Positions 1-9,971 are shown, numbered from the stretch's first letter. The stretch: 64,000 nt of DNA from Hyphomicrobiales bacterium (GCA_900470805.1 UCCA01000012.1:351102-415101); one strand, 5' to 3'. Numbers and translations: made by a program. Notes: generated by a model from the sequence alone, not told the origin.

Positions 1-444
1 TGGCCTCTGGTGATCGGCTTCAGCTCGGTGACAATCACGATACTTGCCGGCCTTGGCTTCCTCGCCCTGCAGCCGATCAAGGACAACATCGGCCAGATTC
101 GGGAAGATGCGAAGGTCCAGGCGTCGAGCACCTCGCAGGCCCTGAGTGTTGTCGTCGAGAAGATGGTCACGCAAAAGGAAATGGAATGGCGCACCGCACG
201 CGCTGCCGAAGACCGAGCTCGCACCGAAGCATCCGTCAAGGAGCTACGGGATGCCCAGGTCCCGCGTGAAGAACTCGATCGAGTGTTCGCCGCCTACGAT
301 CAACGGTTCCTCGACCAGCAGCGCCAAATCACCGACGTCAAGGAAGCGCAGGGCAGCGTCTACGGCACCCGCGACGTTATCCTAGACCTTCGGGAACGGC
401 TTGATCGAATGGAGCGTCAGCGGATAGCGGGGCAGGGCGGCTAG
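1..444 (+). CDS. Hypothetical membrane-anchored coiled-coil protein, 5' partial
   Basis: The reading frame is open from base 1 (W-P-L-V...), so the gene probably begins before the window; a GTG at 10 would give a 144-residue protein if it starts inside. The first ~20 residues are hydrophobic (one membrane segment), followed by a charged, Glu/Arg/Gln-rich stretch (about residues 50-140) that looks like a coiled coil ending in RERLDRMERQR. I do not recognise the family. Small proteins with one N-terminal membrane helix and a coiled coil are common among phage morphogenesis and lysis accessory genes, which would fit the adjacent excisionase-like gene and tRNA, but that is inference. Its stop codon overlaps the stop of the convergent gene at 441-659 through a shared CTAG. 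Confidence 0.55.
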   Translation, partial: WPLVIGFSSVTITILAGLGFLALQPIKDNIGQIREDAKVQASSTSQALSVVVEKMVTQKEMEWRTARAAEDRARTEASVKELRDAQVPREELDRVFAAYDQRFLDQQRQITDVKEAQGSVYGTRDVILDLRERLDRMERQRIAGQGG

Positions 445-659
445 ACCTGCTTCAACACCACCAGCCGATTGCCCTCGATCAGGTCGATGACGCCCTCGTC
501 CTTGATTGCATATAAGGCGTGAACGATGCTGTCCTGGCTGTAGCCGTGGGCCACCATCGGCGGGCCGATCTTGTACAAGCTGCACGGAACGCCGGGTTCA
601 AGCCCCAGCTCCTTCAGCAATGCTATCAGCGCAGATTTCGCTTCGGTCTCATCGGTCAT
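441..659 (-). CDS. Small hypothetical protein
   Basis: This is a 72-residue protein starting at the ATG at 657-659 (MTDETEAKS...); the frame is open further upstream but the extra residues are Arg/Cys-rich and unconvincing. It is rich in Leu, Ala and Glu. The order helix, then a YSQDSIVHALYAIKDEGVIDLIEGNRLVVL segment, resembles a small winged-helix-like fold: a helix with a D-S-I-V-x-A-L pattern followed by a two-strand wing ending in the C-terminal Val-Leu residues. That reading is tentative. No family is recognised. It lies in the putative element left of the tRNA-Gln gene and points away from the tRNA, like the two following minus-strand genes. Confidence 0.45.
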   Translation of the reverse strand: MTDETEAKSALIALLKELGLEPGVPCSLYKIGPPMVAHGYSQDSIVHALYAIKDEGVIDLIEGNRLVVLKQV

Positions 660-704
660 GCAGTTGATCTGCTCCTCCCGAACGATTCGGCAAGAGCGTC
701 GCAT

Positions 705-860
705 CTATGTCGTGCGCAACTCCGTCTTCGCTCGCTGGTCATCTACTGCAGCTTGGTAATCGAGCCTGGCACGCCGTCTGGCAAGAGTCTTCACAAGCTC
801 GATTAGCGCGGCCTTTGCCTTCGCGGGGTCGGAGTGATCGGGTTCTTCGGCACCGGACAT
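705..860 (-). CDS. Small hypothetical protein
   Basis: This is a 51-residue acidic/basic protein from the ATG at 858-860 (MSGAEEPDHSD...). The frame is open for a further 63 codons upstream, but that stretch has no plausible composition for a globular domain. The middle, AKAKAALIELVKTLARRRARLDY, could form one amphipathic helix. It shares the motif A-K-x-A-L-I-x-L-x-K with the start of the neighbouring 441-659 product (AKSALIALLKEL), so the two may be related fragments or paralogues. No function can be assigned. Confidence 0.35.
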   Translation of the reverse strand: MSGAEEPDHSDPAKAKAALIELVKTLARRRARLDYQAAVDDQRAKTELRTT

Positions 861-1045
861 TGAAACCTCTCGCTCGCTTAAAAGCAAATTGCAGGAAAGT
901 GACTGACGACGGATTTCGTCGGCAGTCAGAACAATGCGGACGCTGATCAAAAGTACGAAATTCGGACCTTTGAAAATGCGCACCAACCCAGCGGCTTTTT
1001 CCGTAATTAGAACTTCAGCCTTCTCAAACCGAAGGCCACGCCAGT

Positions 1046-1237
1046 TCAATCAGCTAGACCGCTAGATTCTTCGAAAGTCTTCACGTCAGATGACCGTATC
1101 CGTATGAGCTTTTCGCCCAACCGGAAATGTGGAAGATCGCCCCTGGCGATCATCTTTCGGACATGTCGTTCGGAGCAGTTCCAACGCTCGGCGAGCCTTT
1201 TGGGCGTGAACGGTTTTTCCCGTTGATCTTCGATCAT
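1046..1237 (-). CDS. Helix-turn-helix excisionase-like protein
   Basis: This 63-residue protein is essentially a single MerR/excisionase-type winged HTH: F-T-P-K-R-L-A-E-R-W-N-C-S-E-R-H-V-R-K-M, then I-A-R-G-D-L-P-H-F-R-L-G, then K-L-I-R-I-R-S-S-D-V-K-T-F. That pattern (choose-a-row helix pair, then a G-x-L-P-x-x-R-x-G wing, then R-I) is typical of the HTH_17 / DNA-binding excisionase family used as Xis or as AlpA-like regulators. The gene lies 268 bp from the 3' end of a tRNA-Gln gene, a classic integration target, which supports a recombination-directionality role. No integrase gene is visible in the window, so the partner would have to lie to the left or be lost. Confidence 0.7.
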   Translation of the reverse strand: MIEDQREKPFTPKRLAERWNCSERHVRKMIARGDLPHFRLGEKLIRIRSSDVKTFEESSGLAD

Positions 1238-1267
1238 TAACCCGTCCCTTTAACGGCCTGACTATCT

Positions 1268-1291
1268 CTCGCGCACGTGCATGCACGCGAG
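1268..1291. promoter_or_regulatory. Palindromic site upstream of the excisionase-like gene
   Basis: Outer arms CTCGCG (1268-1273) and CGCGAG (1286-1291) are inverted copies and enclose a perfect 10-bp palindrome GTGCATGCAC (1277-1286). The site is 30 bp upstream of the start codon of the 1046-1237 gene. It could be an operator or a recombination-accessory site; neither is shown by the sequence alone. Confidence 0.3.
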
Positions 1292-1504
1292 GCGGTTCAC
1301 TCTGTCCGCATAGATGCGCTCAAACTTGAGCGTATTTTGTCTCGCCGTGCCGCATGTTGCATTCCATGTCGCGTGGATTTGCCGTGCCTCACTGGAAACC
1401 ATTGTAAATCAAGGGGATCGGTTTGCAACACGACGCAACATGAAAAGCAGACACCGCGCCAGTAGCGCAAAGGCTAAATCACTGATTTTATTGGTGAAAG
1501 TGTT

Positions 1505-1578
1505 TGGCTGGGGAACCTGGACTCGAACCAAGATTAACGGAGTCAGAGTCCGTCGTTCTACCATTGAACTATTCCCCA
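1505..1578 (-). tRNA. tRNA-Gln (anticodon CTG)
   Basis: Reading the minus strand gives a full cloverleaf: acceptor TGGGGAA pairing with TTCCCCA, discriminator G and an encoded CCA (1505-1507); anticodon stem ACGGA/TCCGT with loop CTCTGAC, anticodon CTG; T arm CTTGG/CCAGG with loop TTCGAGT. The 3' end faces the low-coordinate side, where the presumed integrated element lies, as expected for integration into a tRNA 3' end. Confidence 0.96.
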
Positions 1579-1854
1579 GCAGTCGCTGCCGAAGCATGGC
1601 TTGGCTGCTGTGCGGCGCTTATAACCAAAACGTGGCGGATTGCAAATAGGTGTTCGAAAAAAAAATCGAAGGGGGTGTGGACGGCTTGAAAACGGGCGTG
1701 TTCGGCGCTGCGGCAAAAAGAATTTGTTGTTTCGGTTCAGCGCTGGTATCCTCGCCCCAACGCAAAATCGAACGAGCGCCAGCAGCATATCCCCGAGATC
1801 GTCTTCGAGATCGTATTTTCAGGGCAAATTGCGCGGCGCGGTGGAAAAAACAAC

Positions 1855-3474
1855 GTGGAAGACCCCGAAGGCGGCGACAAGCCGCACTCTGACGGGGCGT
1901 CGGCGGTAGCGCGCAAGGATGGTAAGAAATCCAGGCGCCGCAAAGGCAAGCGTGGCGGGCAATCCCGTCCGCAAGGCCAGCCCGCTTCGCATGTCGCCGC
2001 TGGCATTGCCGGCGAGGCAGCACGCCCAACGGATACGTCAGCCGAGACATCGGCGCGCAAGCGCAAGCGTCGACGCCGGGGTTCCGGTTCATCGGCCGAG
2101 GGCGTTTCCAGGCAAAAACCCGAAAGCGACAAGATCGCAGCCGCAAGCCACGCACCGGCTGCGGATGGCGGCGATGTGTCCGGCAAACGCAACCGGCGCA
2201 AGAGCCGCGGCAAGCGCGGGCTTCAGGGCCGTCCGTTGGTTCAGGCCAAGCCTTCCGGGCAGGCTAAGCCTTCCGGGCAGGCCAAGGCCGCCGGTCAGCA
2301 GCACGCCCAGCCGCAGCAACTCCATCAGCCCGCGCACGACGCCCGGGGCGGTGAAAACGACAACCGGGCGCCGCGCCATAACGGTCATCATGGCGACCGG
2401 CATAGCGACCGCCAAAACGACAGGAATGCCGACCGCGAGCAGAAGCCGGCCTCCGCCCATCCGTGGCCGGACGAGCTTTACGCCGCGCTCGACCTCGGCA
2501 CCAATAATTGCCGCCTGCTGATCGCCCAGCCGACGCGGCCGGGCCAGTTCCGCGTCGTCGACGCCTTCTCGCGCATCGTTCGCCTCGGCGAGGGGCTCGC
2601 GGCCAGCGGCCGTCTGTCCGACGAGGCGATGGATCGTGCCGTCGAGGCGCTGCGTGTCTGCGCCTCCAAGCTGAAGAACCGCGAAATCCGCCGCATGCGG
2701 CTGATCGCCACCGAGGCCTGCCGCCAGGCGAGCAACGGCGAGGAATTCCTGCAGCGCGTCGTGGCCGAGACTGGTCTCGAGCTCGAGATCATCGACCGCG
2801 AGACCGAGGCGCGGCTTGCCGTGTCCGGCTGCTCGTCGCTGGTCGGGCGCGAGACGCGTTCGGTCGTGCTCTTCGATATCGGCGGCGGCTCGTCCGAGAT
2901 CGCCGTCATCCGCATCGGTGACGCCCGATTCAGCCGTCTCGCCAACCATATTACCCATTGGACCTCGCTGCCTGTCGGCGTCGTCACGCTGTCGGAGCGC
3001 CATGGCGGCCGCGATGTCACGCCCGATGTCTTCGAAGGTATGGTGCTGGAGGTCGAGGGCATGCTGTCGTCGTTCGATTGCCCTGTGATCGACGACGGCC
3101 ATCTCGGCGATTTCCATTTGATCGGGACGTCGGGCACCGTGACCACGCTCGCCGGCGTGCATCTCGACCTGCCGCGCTACGACCGGCGCAAGGTCGATGG
3201 CATCTGGCTGTCGGACGACGAGGTCTCGGCGATGCAGGCCAAGCTGCTCTCGTGGGATTTCGCCAGCCGCGCCGCCAACCCGTGCATCGGGCCGGATCGC
3301 GCCGATCTGGTGCTCGCCGGCTGCGCCATTCTCGAGGCCATTCGCCGCCGCTGGCCGAGCCCGCGCATGCGGGTTGCCGATCGTGGCTTGAGGGAAGGCC
3401 TTCTCACCGACATGATGGCGGATGACGGCGTCTGGAGACGCCATCGCCACCGCCGCGGCCAACGCGGCAAATAG
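1855..3474 (+). CDS. ppx: Ppx/GppA family exopolyphosphatase/guanosine pentaphosphatase with long basic N-terminal extension
   Basis: Members hydrolyse terminal phosphates of polyphosphate or convert pppGpp to ppGpp, using the ASKHA (actin/hsp70) fold. The catalytic part begins near residue 207 with the phosphate-1 motif ALDLGTNNCRLLIA and includes the phosphate-2 motif LFDIGGGSSEI and a GTSGTVTTLA segment. The first ~200 residues are low complexity and very basic (runs such as KSRRRKGKRGG and RKRKRRRRG, then Gln/His/Asp-rich), including three QAKPSG-type repeats encoded by an 18-bp tandem repeat around 2242-2290. The start is a GTG with a poor ribosome site, so the exact N-terminus is uncertain. 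rlmE follows 9 bp later, suggesting co-transcription. The tail could bind polyphosphate or nucleic acid; that is inference. Confidence 0.88.
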   Translation: MEDPEGGDKPHSDGASAVARKDGKKSRRRKGKRGGQSRPQGQPASHVAAGIAGEAARPTDTSAETSARKRKRRRRGSGSSAEGVSRQKPESDKIAAASHAPAADGGDVSGKRNRRKSRGKRGLQGRPLVQAKPSGQAKPSGQAKAAGQQHAQPQQLHQPAHDARGGENDNRAPRHNGHHGDRHSDRQNDRNADREQKPASAHPWPDELYAALDLGTNNCRLLIAQPTRPGQFRVVDAFSRIVRLGEGLAASGRLSDEAMDRAVEALRVCASKLKNREIRRMRLIATEACRQASNGEEFLQRVVAETGLELEIIDRETEARLAVSGCSSLVGRETRSVVLFDIGGGSSEIAVIRIGDARFSRLANHITHWTSLPVGVVTLSERHGGRDVTPDVFEGMVLEVEGMLSSFDCPVIDDGHLGDFHLIGTSGTVTTLAGVHLDLPRYDRRKVDGIWLSDDEVSAMQAKLLSWDFASRAANPCIGPDRADLVLAGCAILEAIRRRWPSPRMRVADRGLREGLLTDMMADDGVWRRHRHRRGQRGK

Positions 3475-3483
3475 GGGATCAGC

Positions 3484-4203
3484 ATGACCAAGCCAACCAT
3501 TGCGGGCAACCGCACCGGCCGCAAGCTCGGCCAGCGCGTCAAGAACAAGAAGATGAAGTCGTCGTCGCGGCAGTGGCTGCAGCGGCACATCAACGATCCC
3601 TATGTGCAGCGCGCCCAGCTCGAGGGCTATCGCGCCCGCGCGGCGTTCAAGCTGCTGGAGATCGACGAGAAGCACCAGATCCTCAAGGGCGCCCGCCGCA
3701 TCATCGATCTCGGCGCTGCCCCGGGCAGCTGGTCGCAGATCGCCGCCAAGGTCACCGGCTCGACCGACGACGACGTGCGCGTCGCGGCCATCGACTTCCT
3801 TGAAATGACACAGCTTCCCGGCGTCACCATCCTGCAGCTCGACTTCCTCGATCCCGAGGCGCCGGCCAGGCTGATCGAGGCCGTCGGCGGCACGCCTGAT
3901 GTGGTGCTCTCGGACATGGCCTCGCCGACCACGGGCCATCACCGCACCGATCACCTGCGCACCATGCATCTGTGCGAAGTCGCGGCGCATTTCGCCATCG
4001 AGGTTCTCGGCGAAGGCGGCCACTTCCTGGCCAAGACTTTCCAGGGCGGCACCGAAAAGGAGCTGCTGACGATGCTGAAGCAGCATTTCAAGCAGGTCGT
4101 CCACGTCAAGCCGGCCTCCTCGCGTGCCGAATCGGTCGAGATGTTCCTGCTCGCCAAGGGCTTCAAGGGCCGCAAAACGCAGCTTGCCGAAACCGAGGCT
4201 TGA
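3484..4203 (+). CDS. rlmE: 23S rRNA (uridine-2'-O-)-methyltransferase RlmE (FtsJ/RrmJ)
   Basis: RlmE uses S-adenosylmethionine to methylate the 2'-OH of U2552 (E. coli numbering) in the A loop of 23S rRNA, late in 50S assembly. The 239-residue protein has the family layout: basic N-terminal extension ([12 protein letters not shown]), then R-A-A-F-K-L-L-E-I (first catalytic Lys), the SAM motif [13 protein letters not shown], the catalytic Asp in V-V-L-S-D-M-A-S-P, Lys in F-L-A-K-T-F-Q-G-G and Glu in S-R-A-E-S-V-E. The K-D-K-E tetrad is therefore complete. It directly follows ppx. Confidence 0.95.
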   Translation: MTKPTIAGNRTGRKLGQRVKNKKMKSSSRQWLQRHINDPYVQRAQLEGYRARAAFKLLEIDEKHQILKGARRIIDLGAAPGSWSQIAAKVTGSTDDDVRVAAIDFLEMTQLPGVTILQLDFLDPEAPARLIEAVGGTPDVVLSDMASPTTGHHRTDHLRTMHLCEVAAHFAIEVLGEGGHFLAKTFQGGTEKELLTMLKQHFKQVVHVKPASSRAESVEMFLLAKGFKGRKTQLAETEA

Positions 4204-4296
4204 TCTTTCGGTCGTTCCGGGTGGAGTATGACACTCCCAAGACTGGCCGAGGCCCCGCCCAAGGTCCGGCCGAAACTGGAATGACCGCGGATTTCA

Positions 4297-4692
4297 ATGC
4301 TGCTTTACGTCACTCTCGGAACCAATGACATCGGCGAGGCCCGGCGTTTCTATGACGTCGTGCTGCCCGTGCTCGGCTATCGCCGCCAGCGCTACTCGGA
4401 AGAAGAGATCGGCTACGCTGCCGATGGCGATATCCGCTGCCGGCTGTGGGTGGTCACCCCTTTCAACCACCGCCGGGCTTCCAATGGCAACGGCACCATG
4501 GTGGCGCTCGCCGCCGAAACCCGGGCTGAGGTCGATGCCTTCTATACCGCGGCGATTGCCGCCGGCGGCGTCAGCGAGGGCGAGCCCGGGCTGCGGCCGT
4601 TCCATGCGAATTTCTATGCCGCCTATGTCCGCGATCCTGACGGCAACAAGCTCAGTGCCGTCTGCGAGGCGCCCGAGCCGGTCGCCGAATAG
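4297..4692 (+). CDS. VOC family (glyoxalase/bleomycin-resistance fold) protein
   Basis: The 131 residues form one vicinal-oxygen-chelate module: beta strand M-L-L-Y-V-T-L-G-T-N-D-I, helix E-A-R-R-F-Y-D-V-V-L-P-V-L-G-Y near the start, and the closing Y-A-A-Y-V-R-D-P-D-G-N-K-L-S-A-V near the C-terminus. The length and the D-P-D-G-N signature are typical of glyoxalase I-like dioxygenase/isomerase proteins. The usual first metal ligand (His near residue 5) is replaced by Tyr/Thr, so metal binding and the substrate are uncertain. It is 93 bp downstream of rlmE and convergent with the MFS gene (3-bp gap). Confidence 0.8.
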   Translation: MLLYVTLGTNDIGEARRFYDVVLPVLGYRRQRYSEEEIGYAADGDIRCRLWVVTPFNHRRASNGNGTMVALAAETRAEVDAFYTAAIAAGGVSEGEPGLRPFHANFYAAYVRDPDGNKLSAVCEAPEPVAE

Positions 4693-4695
4693 CTG

Positions 4696-6120
4696 CTACT
4701 TCACCGCCTGCTGTTCGGCTTCGAGAACGGTTGCCGAGATCGGCTTGTTGCGATGGCCGGAGACCAGCTGTCCGGCCGACTTGTCCATCTTGATGAACGG
4801 GATCGTCGCCACCACGGTCAGCAGCGCGATGACGTAGAAGGCGACGTGGAAATCCGCCACCTGCAGCGCTTCGCCGCGAATGTAGATCGAGGTCTCGAGG
4901 ATCGCGGCGGCGACGGCCACGCCCAGCGCCAGGCTGATCTGCTGCATCACCGAGCTCATCGATGTGGCCTGGCTCGCCTGCGCGTCGTCGATATCGGCAT
5001 AGGCGAGCGCATTGACGCCGGTGAAGAAGAATGAGCGCGAGAAGCCGCCGATCAACAGAACCAGGATGATGACGAGGTGCGGCGTCGCCGGGGTGAAGAA
5101 GCCGGTCGTCACCGTCACGACAGTCGTCACGCCGGCGGCGGTCAACAGCGTCGAGCGGAAGCCGACGGCGGCGAACACGCGCCGGGCCATGAACTTGGTG
5201 GTGATCGCCCCGATCGCGCCTGCAAAGGTGATCAGGCCGGATTGGAACGGCGTCAGCCCGAAGCCGAGCTGCAGCATCAGCGGCGTCAGGAACGGCATGG
5301 CGCCGATACAGATACGAAACAGCGTGCCGCCTGTTGTCGAGGCCCGGAAGGTCGGGTTGCGGAACAGCTTGAGATTGAGGATCGGCGCCGGGTGGTGTTT
5401 TGCGTGCCTCACATAGAGGATGCCACAGATCACGCCGATCGCGGTGGCGGTGATGCCGATGATCGGCGGCAGCGCCGGAAGGCTGACGACGGAGAGGCCG
5501 AACACCACGCCGGCGGCGGCGAACGAGGTGAGGATGAAGCCGGTGACGTCGAGCTTCGGCGGCGCCGTCGCCTCGACCTCGGGCAGGAAGATCGTCGCCA
5601 GCCAAACGCCGACGACGCCGACCGGCACGTTGATCAGGAAGATCCAGTGCCAGGTGAAATAGGTGGTGATAAAGCCGCCGAGCGGCGGCCCGGCCAGCGG
5701 CCCGACCAGCGCCGGGATGGTGAGCAGCGCCATGGCCGAAACGAGGTCGCTGCGCTTGGTGGTCCTGAGCAGCACCAGCCTGCCGACCGGCGTCATCATC
5801 GCGCCGCCGACGCCCTGCAGGAAGCGGGCACAGACGAATTCGACAAGGCCCGACGATGCCGCACAGAAGATCGAGCCGACGACGAAGACGCAGATGGCGA
5901 GGCGAAAGATCCGCTTGGCGCCAAACCGGTCGGCCATCCAGCCACTGATCGGGATGAACACCGCCAGCGACACCATGTAGGAGGTCAGCGCCAGCTTCAG
6001 CGTGATCGGACTGACACCAAGGTCGTTGGCGATCGCGGGCAGAGCGGTGGCAATCACGGTGGAGTCCATCTGCTCCATGAAGAGCGCGACGGCGAGGATC
6101 AGGGGAACGATGCGGTTCAT
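4696..6120 (-). CDS. MFS transporter, DHA2 (14-TM drug:H+ antiporter) family
   Basis: This is a 474-residue polytopic protein from the ATG at 6118-6120 (MNRIVPLILAVALFMEQMDSTVI). It carries the DHA2 signatures: M-E-Q-M-D-S-T-V-I-A-T-A-L-P in TM1, G-W-M-A-D-R-F-G-A-K-R between TM2 and TM3 (motif A), and R-F-L-Q-G-V-G-G-A-M-M-T-P-V-G-R (motif B/C-like). About 14 hydrophobic segments are visible. The frame is open 54 codons further upstream, but that stretch is polar and not transporter-like. Family members export drugs, dyes or organic anions using the proton gradient; the substrate cannot be read. It is convergent with the VOC gene and divergent from the 6392 gene. Confidence 0.88.
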   Translation of the reverse strand: MNRIVPLILAVALFMEQMDSTVIATALPAIANDLGVSPITLKLALTSYMVSLAVFIPISGWMADRFGAKRIFRLAICVFVVGSIFCAASSGLVEFVCARFLQGVGGAMMTPVGRLVLLRTTKRSDLVSAMALLTIPALVGPLAGPPLGGFITTYFTWHWIFLINVPVGVVGVWLATIFLPEVEATAPPKLDVTGFILTSFAAAGVVFGLSVVSLPALPPIIGITATAIGVICGILYVRHAKHHPAPILNLKLFRNPTFRASTTGGTLFRICIGAMPFLTPLMLQLGFGLTPFQSGLITFAGAIGAITTKFMARRVFAAVGFRSTLLTAAGVTTVVTVTTGFFTPATPHLVIILVLLIGGFSRSFFFTGVNALAYADIDDAQASQATSMSSVMQQISLALGVAVAAAILETSIYIRGEALQVADFHVAFYVIALLTVVATIPFIKMDKSAGQLVSGHRNKPISATVLEAEQQAVK

Positions 6121-6391
6121 GCGCGGATTGCCTCGAAGGTCATGCGAAGGCGTCTCGGAAAGCCAGTGCTCTGTAGTCCTCGCATCGTCCTCTGCCAAGC
6201 CCCCGATCGGCGCGGCCAACACGAATGCATCACGTCTGCGTGAGACCACAGGCTCGGGCATTTCAATGCCCGGATTTGACATATGTTCGTTTCAGCGGAT
6301 TGCAATGAGTGGTGGTCCGCAAGCCGTGACATGCAAGTCACGATGGGGAATGTACGGCGACGATGCCGCACGTTATTGGAAGGATGGGGAT

Positions 6392-7378
6392 ATGGCGATG
6401 GGGATGAACAGGCGCACGTTCGTGGCCGCGGGCGTTGGCCTTCTGGCGGCGCCGATGATTTTGAAAGAGACGGCCGCAATGGCCGCAACCGGAGATAACA
6501 CCAAGATGGATGCGACGACGCAGCCCGAATTCACCCAGTTCAAGCTCGGCTCCTACAAGTTCACCGTCATCAGGGACGGCAAGAGCGTGGTCGAGAAGCC
6601 GAACGAAACCTTCGGCACCAATCAGCCGGCCGAAACGGTACAGGCGCTCTTGGCGCAGAATTTCCTGCCGACGGACAAGTTCGTCAACAGCTACGCCCCC
6701 TTCGTCGTCGATACCGGCGCCGAAGTCATTCTCGTCGATACCGGCTTCGGTGAAAACGGCCGGGCCAAGGGCACCGGCCAGCTTGCCGCCGGTCTCAAGG
6801 CCGCAGGCTATTCAGCCGACGACATCACCATCGTCGCGCTAACCCATCTGCATGGCGACCATATCGGCGGCCTCATGGAAGGCGGCAAGCCGGCCTTCGC
6901 CAAGGCGCGCTACGTTGCCGGCAAGACCGAATACGACTTCTGGACCGACAAGGCCCGCGAGGGCACGCCGGCCGAAGGCGGCCACAAGGCGGTGCTGGCC
7001 AATGTCGTGCCGCTCGCCGAAAAGATCACCTTCATCGGTGAGGGCGACGCGGTGGCGTCAGGCATCACCGCCATGCTGGCGCCAGGCCATACCCCCGGCC
7101 ACATGATCTTCAACATCGAATCGGACGGCAAGCGCCTGATCGCGACCGGCGATACCGCCAACCACTATATCCTGTCGCTGCAGAACCCCACCTGGGAAGT
7201 CCGCTTCGACATGGACAAGGCGCAGGCGGCGGCGACCCGCAAGAAGGTGTTCGACATGATTGCATCGGACAAGGTCCCGTTCATCGGCTACCACATGCCG
7301 TTCCCGGCCGTGGGTTTCGCCGAAGTCTACGAAAGCGGTTATCGCTTCGTGCCCAAGACCTACCAGTTCGACCTCTGA
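6392..7378 (+). CDS. Tat-exported metallo-beta-lactamase-fold hydrolase
   Basis: Starting at the ATG at 6392 (ribosome site GGAAGG 8 bp upstream) gives 328 residues. The N-terminus M-N-R-R-T-F-V-A-A-G-V-G-L-L-A-A-P is a twin-arginine signal, so the folded enzyme is exported to the periplasm. The zinc-binding motif T-H-L-H-G-D-H-I-G-G, the later G-H-T-P-G-H, G-D-T-A-N and G-Y-H-M-P segments give the complete set of metallo-hydrolase ligands. The family includes lactonases (quorum-quenching AHL lactonase-like), MPH-type phosphotriesterases and others; substrate is not determinable. It is preceded by a small inverted repeat GTGAC/GTCAC (6326-6341) and followed by a strong terminator. Confidence 0.9.
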   Translation: MAMGMNRRTFVAAGVGLLAAPMILKETAAMAATGDNTKMDATTQPEFTQFKLGSYKFTVIRDGKSVVEKPNETFGTNQPAETVQALLAQNFLPTDKFVNSYAPFVVDTGAEVILVDTGFGENGRAKGTGQLAAGLKAAGYSADDITIVALTHLHGDHIGGLMEGGKPAFAKARYVAGKTEYDFWTDKAREGTPAEGGHKAVLANVVPLAEKITFIGEGDAVASGITAMLAPGHTPGHMIFNIESDGKRLIATGDTANHYILSLQNPTWEVRFDMDKAQAAATRKKVFDMIASDKVPFIGYHMPFPAVGFAEVYESGYRFVPKTYQFDL

Positions 7379-7400
7379 TCTCGCTGCATGGCAGCCATTC

Positions 7401-7435
7401 CAAGCCCGGTGGCAACGCCGGGCTTGTTTTGTTTT
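7401..7435 (+). terminator. Rho-independent terminator after the metallo-hydrolase gene
   Basis: A perfect 9-bp stem CAAGCCCGG / CCGGGCTTG with an 8-nt loop is followed by TTTTGTTTT. Confidence 0.85.
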
Positions 7436-7478
7436 CGGGGTTGGCCTCGGTGTCTTTTTGGGGCGCTTCTCCCCTCCG

Positions 7479-7597
7479 CCCTCATTCCTGTGCTCGTCAC
7501 AGGAATCCAGCCGACGCGCGTCTGCGCGGCGAGAAGAGTCTATTGCGATCAAGGACTTGATCGCGCTGGATTCCTGTGACAAGCACAGGAATGAGGG
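7479..7597. repeat. RIME-like intergenic mosaic palindrome
   Basis: Two 33-nt arms (7479-7511 and 7565-7597) are inverted copies with a single mismatch. Each arm is itself a hairpin (ATTCCTGTG-5 nt-CACAGGAAT). Between them sit a perfect palindrome GACGCGCGTC (7513-7522) and a perfect 9-bp stem GCGATCAAG/CTTGATCGC (7545-7564). This nested arrangement resembles the Rhizobium-specific intergenic mosaic elements (RIME), which are dispersed in rhizobial intergenic regions. Membership is inferred from structure. Small open frames through it (…PVLVTGIQ…) are spurious. Confidence 0.75.
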
Positions 7598-9325
<1,728 letters not shown>

Positions 9326-9326
<1 letters not shown>

Positions 9327-9892
9327 TGACCGACGCGAGCAGCCGTATCCCGAATTGGGGCGTCGCGCTGCTCGCGGCCGTCTGCCTCGGCGTCTTCCTA
9401 TGGATGCTGTTCGGCTATATCCTGCCGTTCTCCGACCTGACGCATACGACCATGCTCGAGGCCCGGCTGGGCCGCTACACCTCGGGTGATATCGACGCCA
9501 TGCGCGGCCTGCTGGAACGCAGGCCCGATGCCCGCGATTTGCTTGTAAGCATGCACCGCGGCCCCGAGCTGATCCTGCCGCTGGTCTTGACCGGACTGCT
9601 TTTCGCGGTGCTGCTCAAGCTTCGCTTCGCCGGTCGTTTCTTCAACCGGCCAATGCACCCATGTCTGATCGTGGCTGTCTACGCGCTGCCGTTCATTTAT
9701 GGCTTCTCCGACTATCTCGAAAACATCCTGACCATCAATCTCTTCGGCGGCGGCCCCGAATGGAGCGTCTCCGAGGCCATCCTGCCCTGGGCGTCGAGCG
9801 TGAAGTTTACCAGCTTCACCATCTGCCTGATCGTCATGCTGCGTTTCGCCGTCTACCGTCTCGTGCCACCCGTCGATCGCGACACGGTTTAG
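9326..9892 (+). CDS. Hypothetical integral membrane protein, translationally coupled to guaB
   Basis: This 188-residue protein has four clear hydrophobic segments: near residues 10-35, 82-100, 112-128 and 155-175. The loop between the first two is polar and Arg/Asp-rich (R-R-P-D-A-R-D-L-L) and probably periplasmic. I do not recognise a conserved catalytic motif. The one-base stop/start overlap with guaB means it is translated from the same message, but nothing in its sequence points to purine metabolism. Similar conserved membrane proteins of unknown function follow guaB in some rhizobia, as far as I recall. Confidence 0.8.
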
Positions 9893-9971
9893 CCCGGCAT
9901 CGCACTGGAAAGCCTGTCTTCTTTCCTCTAAAGCTCTGACATCGAAAGAGAAGCAGCAGTGAGGAACACCT

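Noticed and set aside
1238..1504. Integrase gene next to the tRNA-Gln gene
   Set aside because: No frame in this stretch encodes tyrosine- or serine-recombinase motifs; the integrase is absent or outside.
2089..4104. 671-codon open frame on the minus strand across ppx and rlmE
   Set aside because: It is the antisense shadow of two well-identified genes in GC-rich DNA; its product is Arg/Gly/Ala/Asp-rich without domains.
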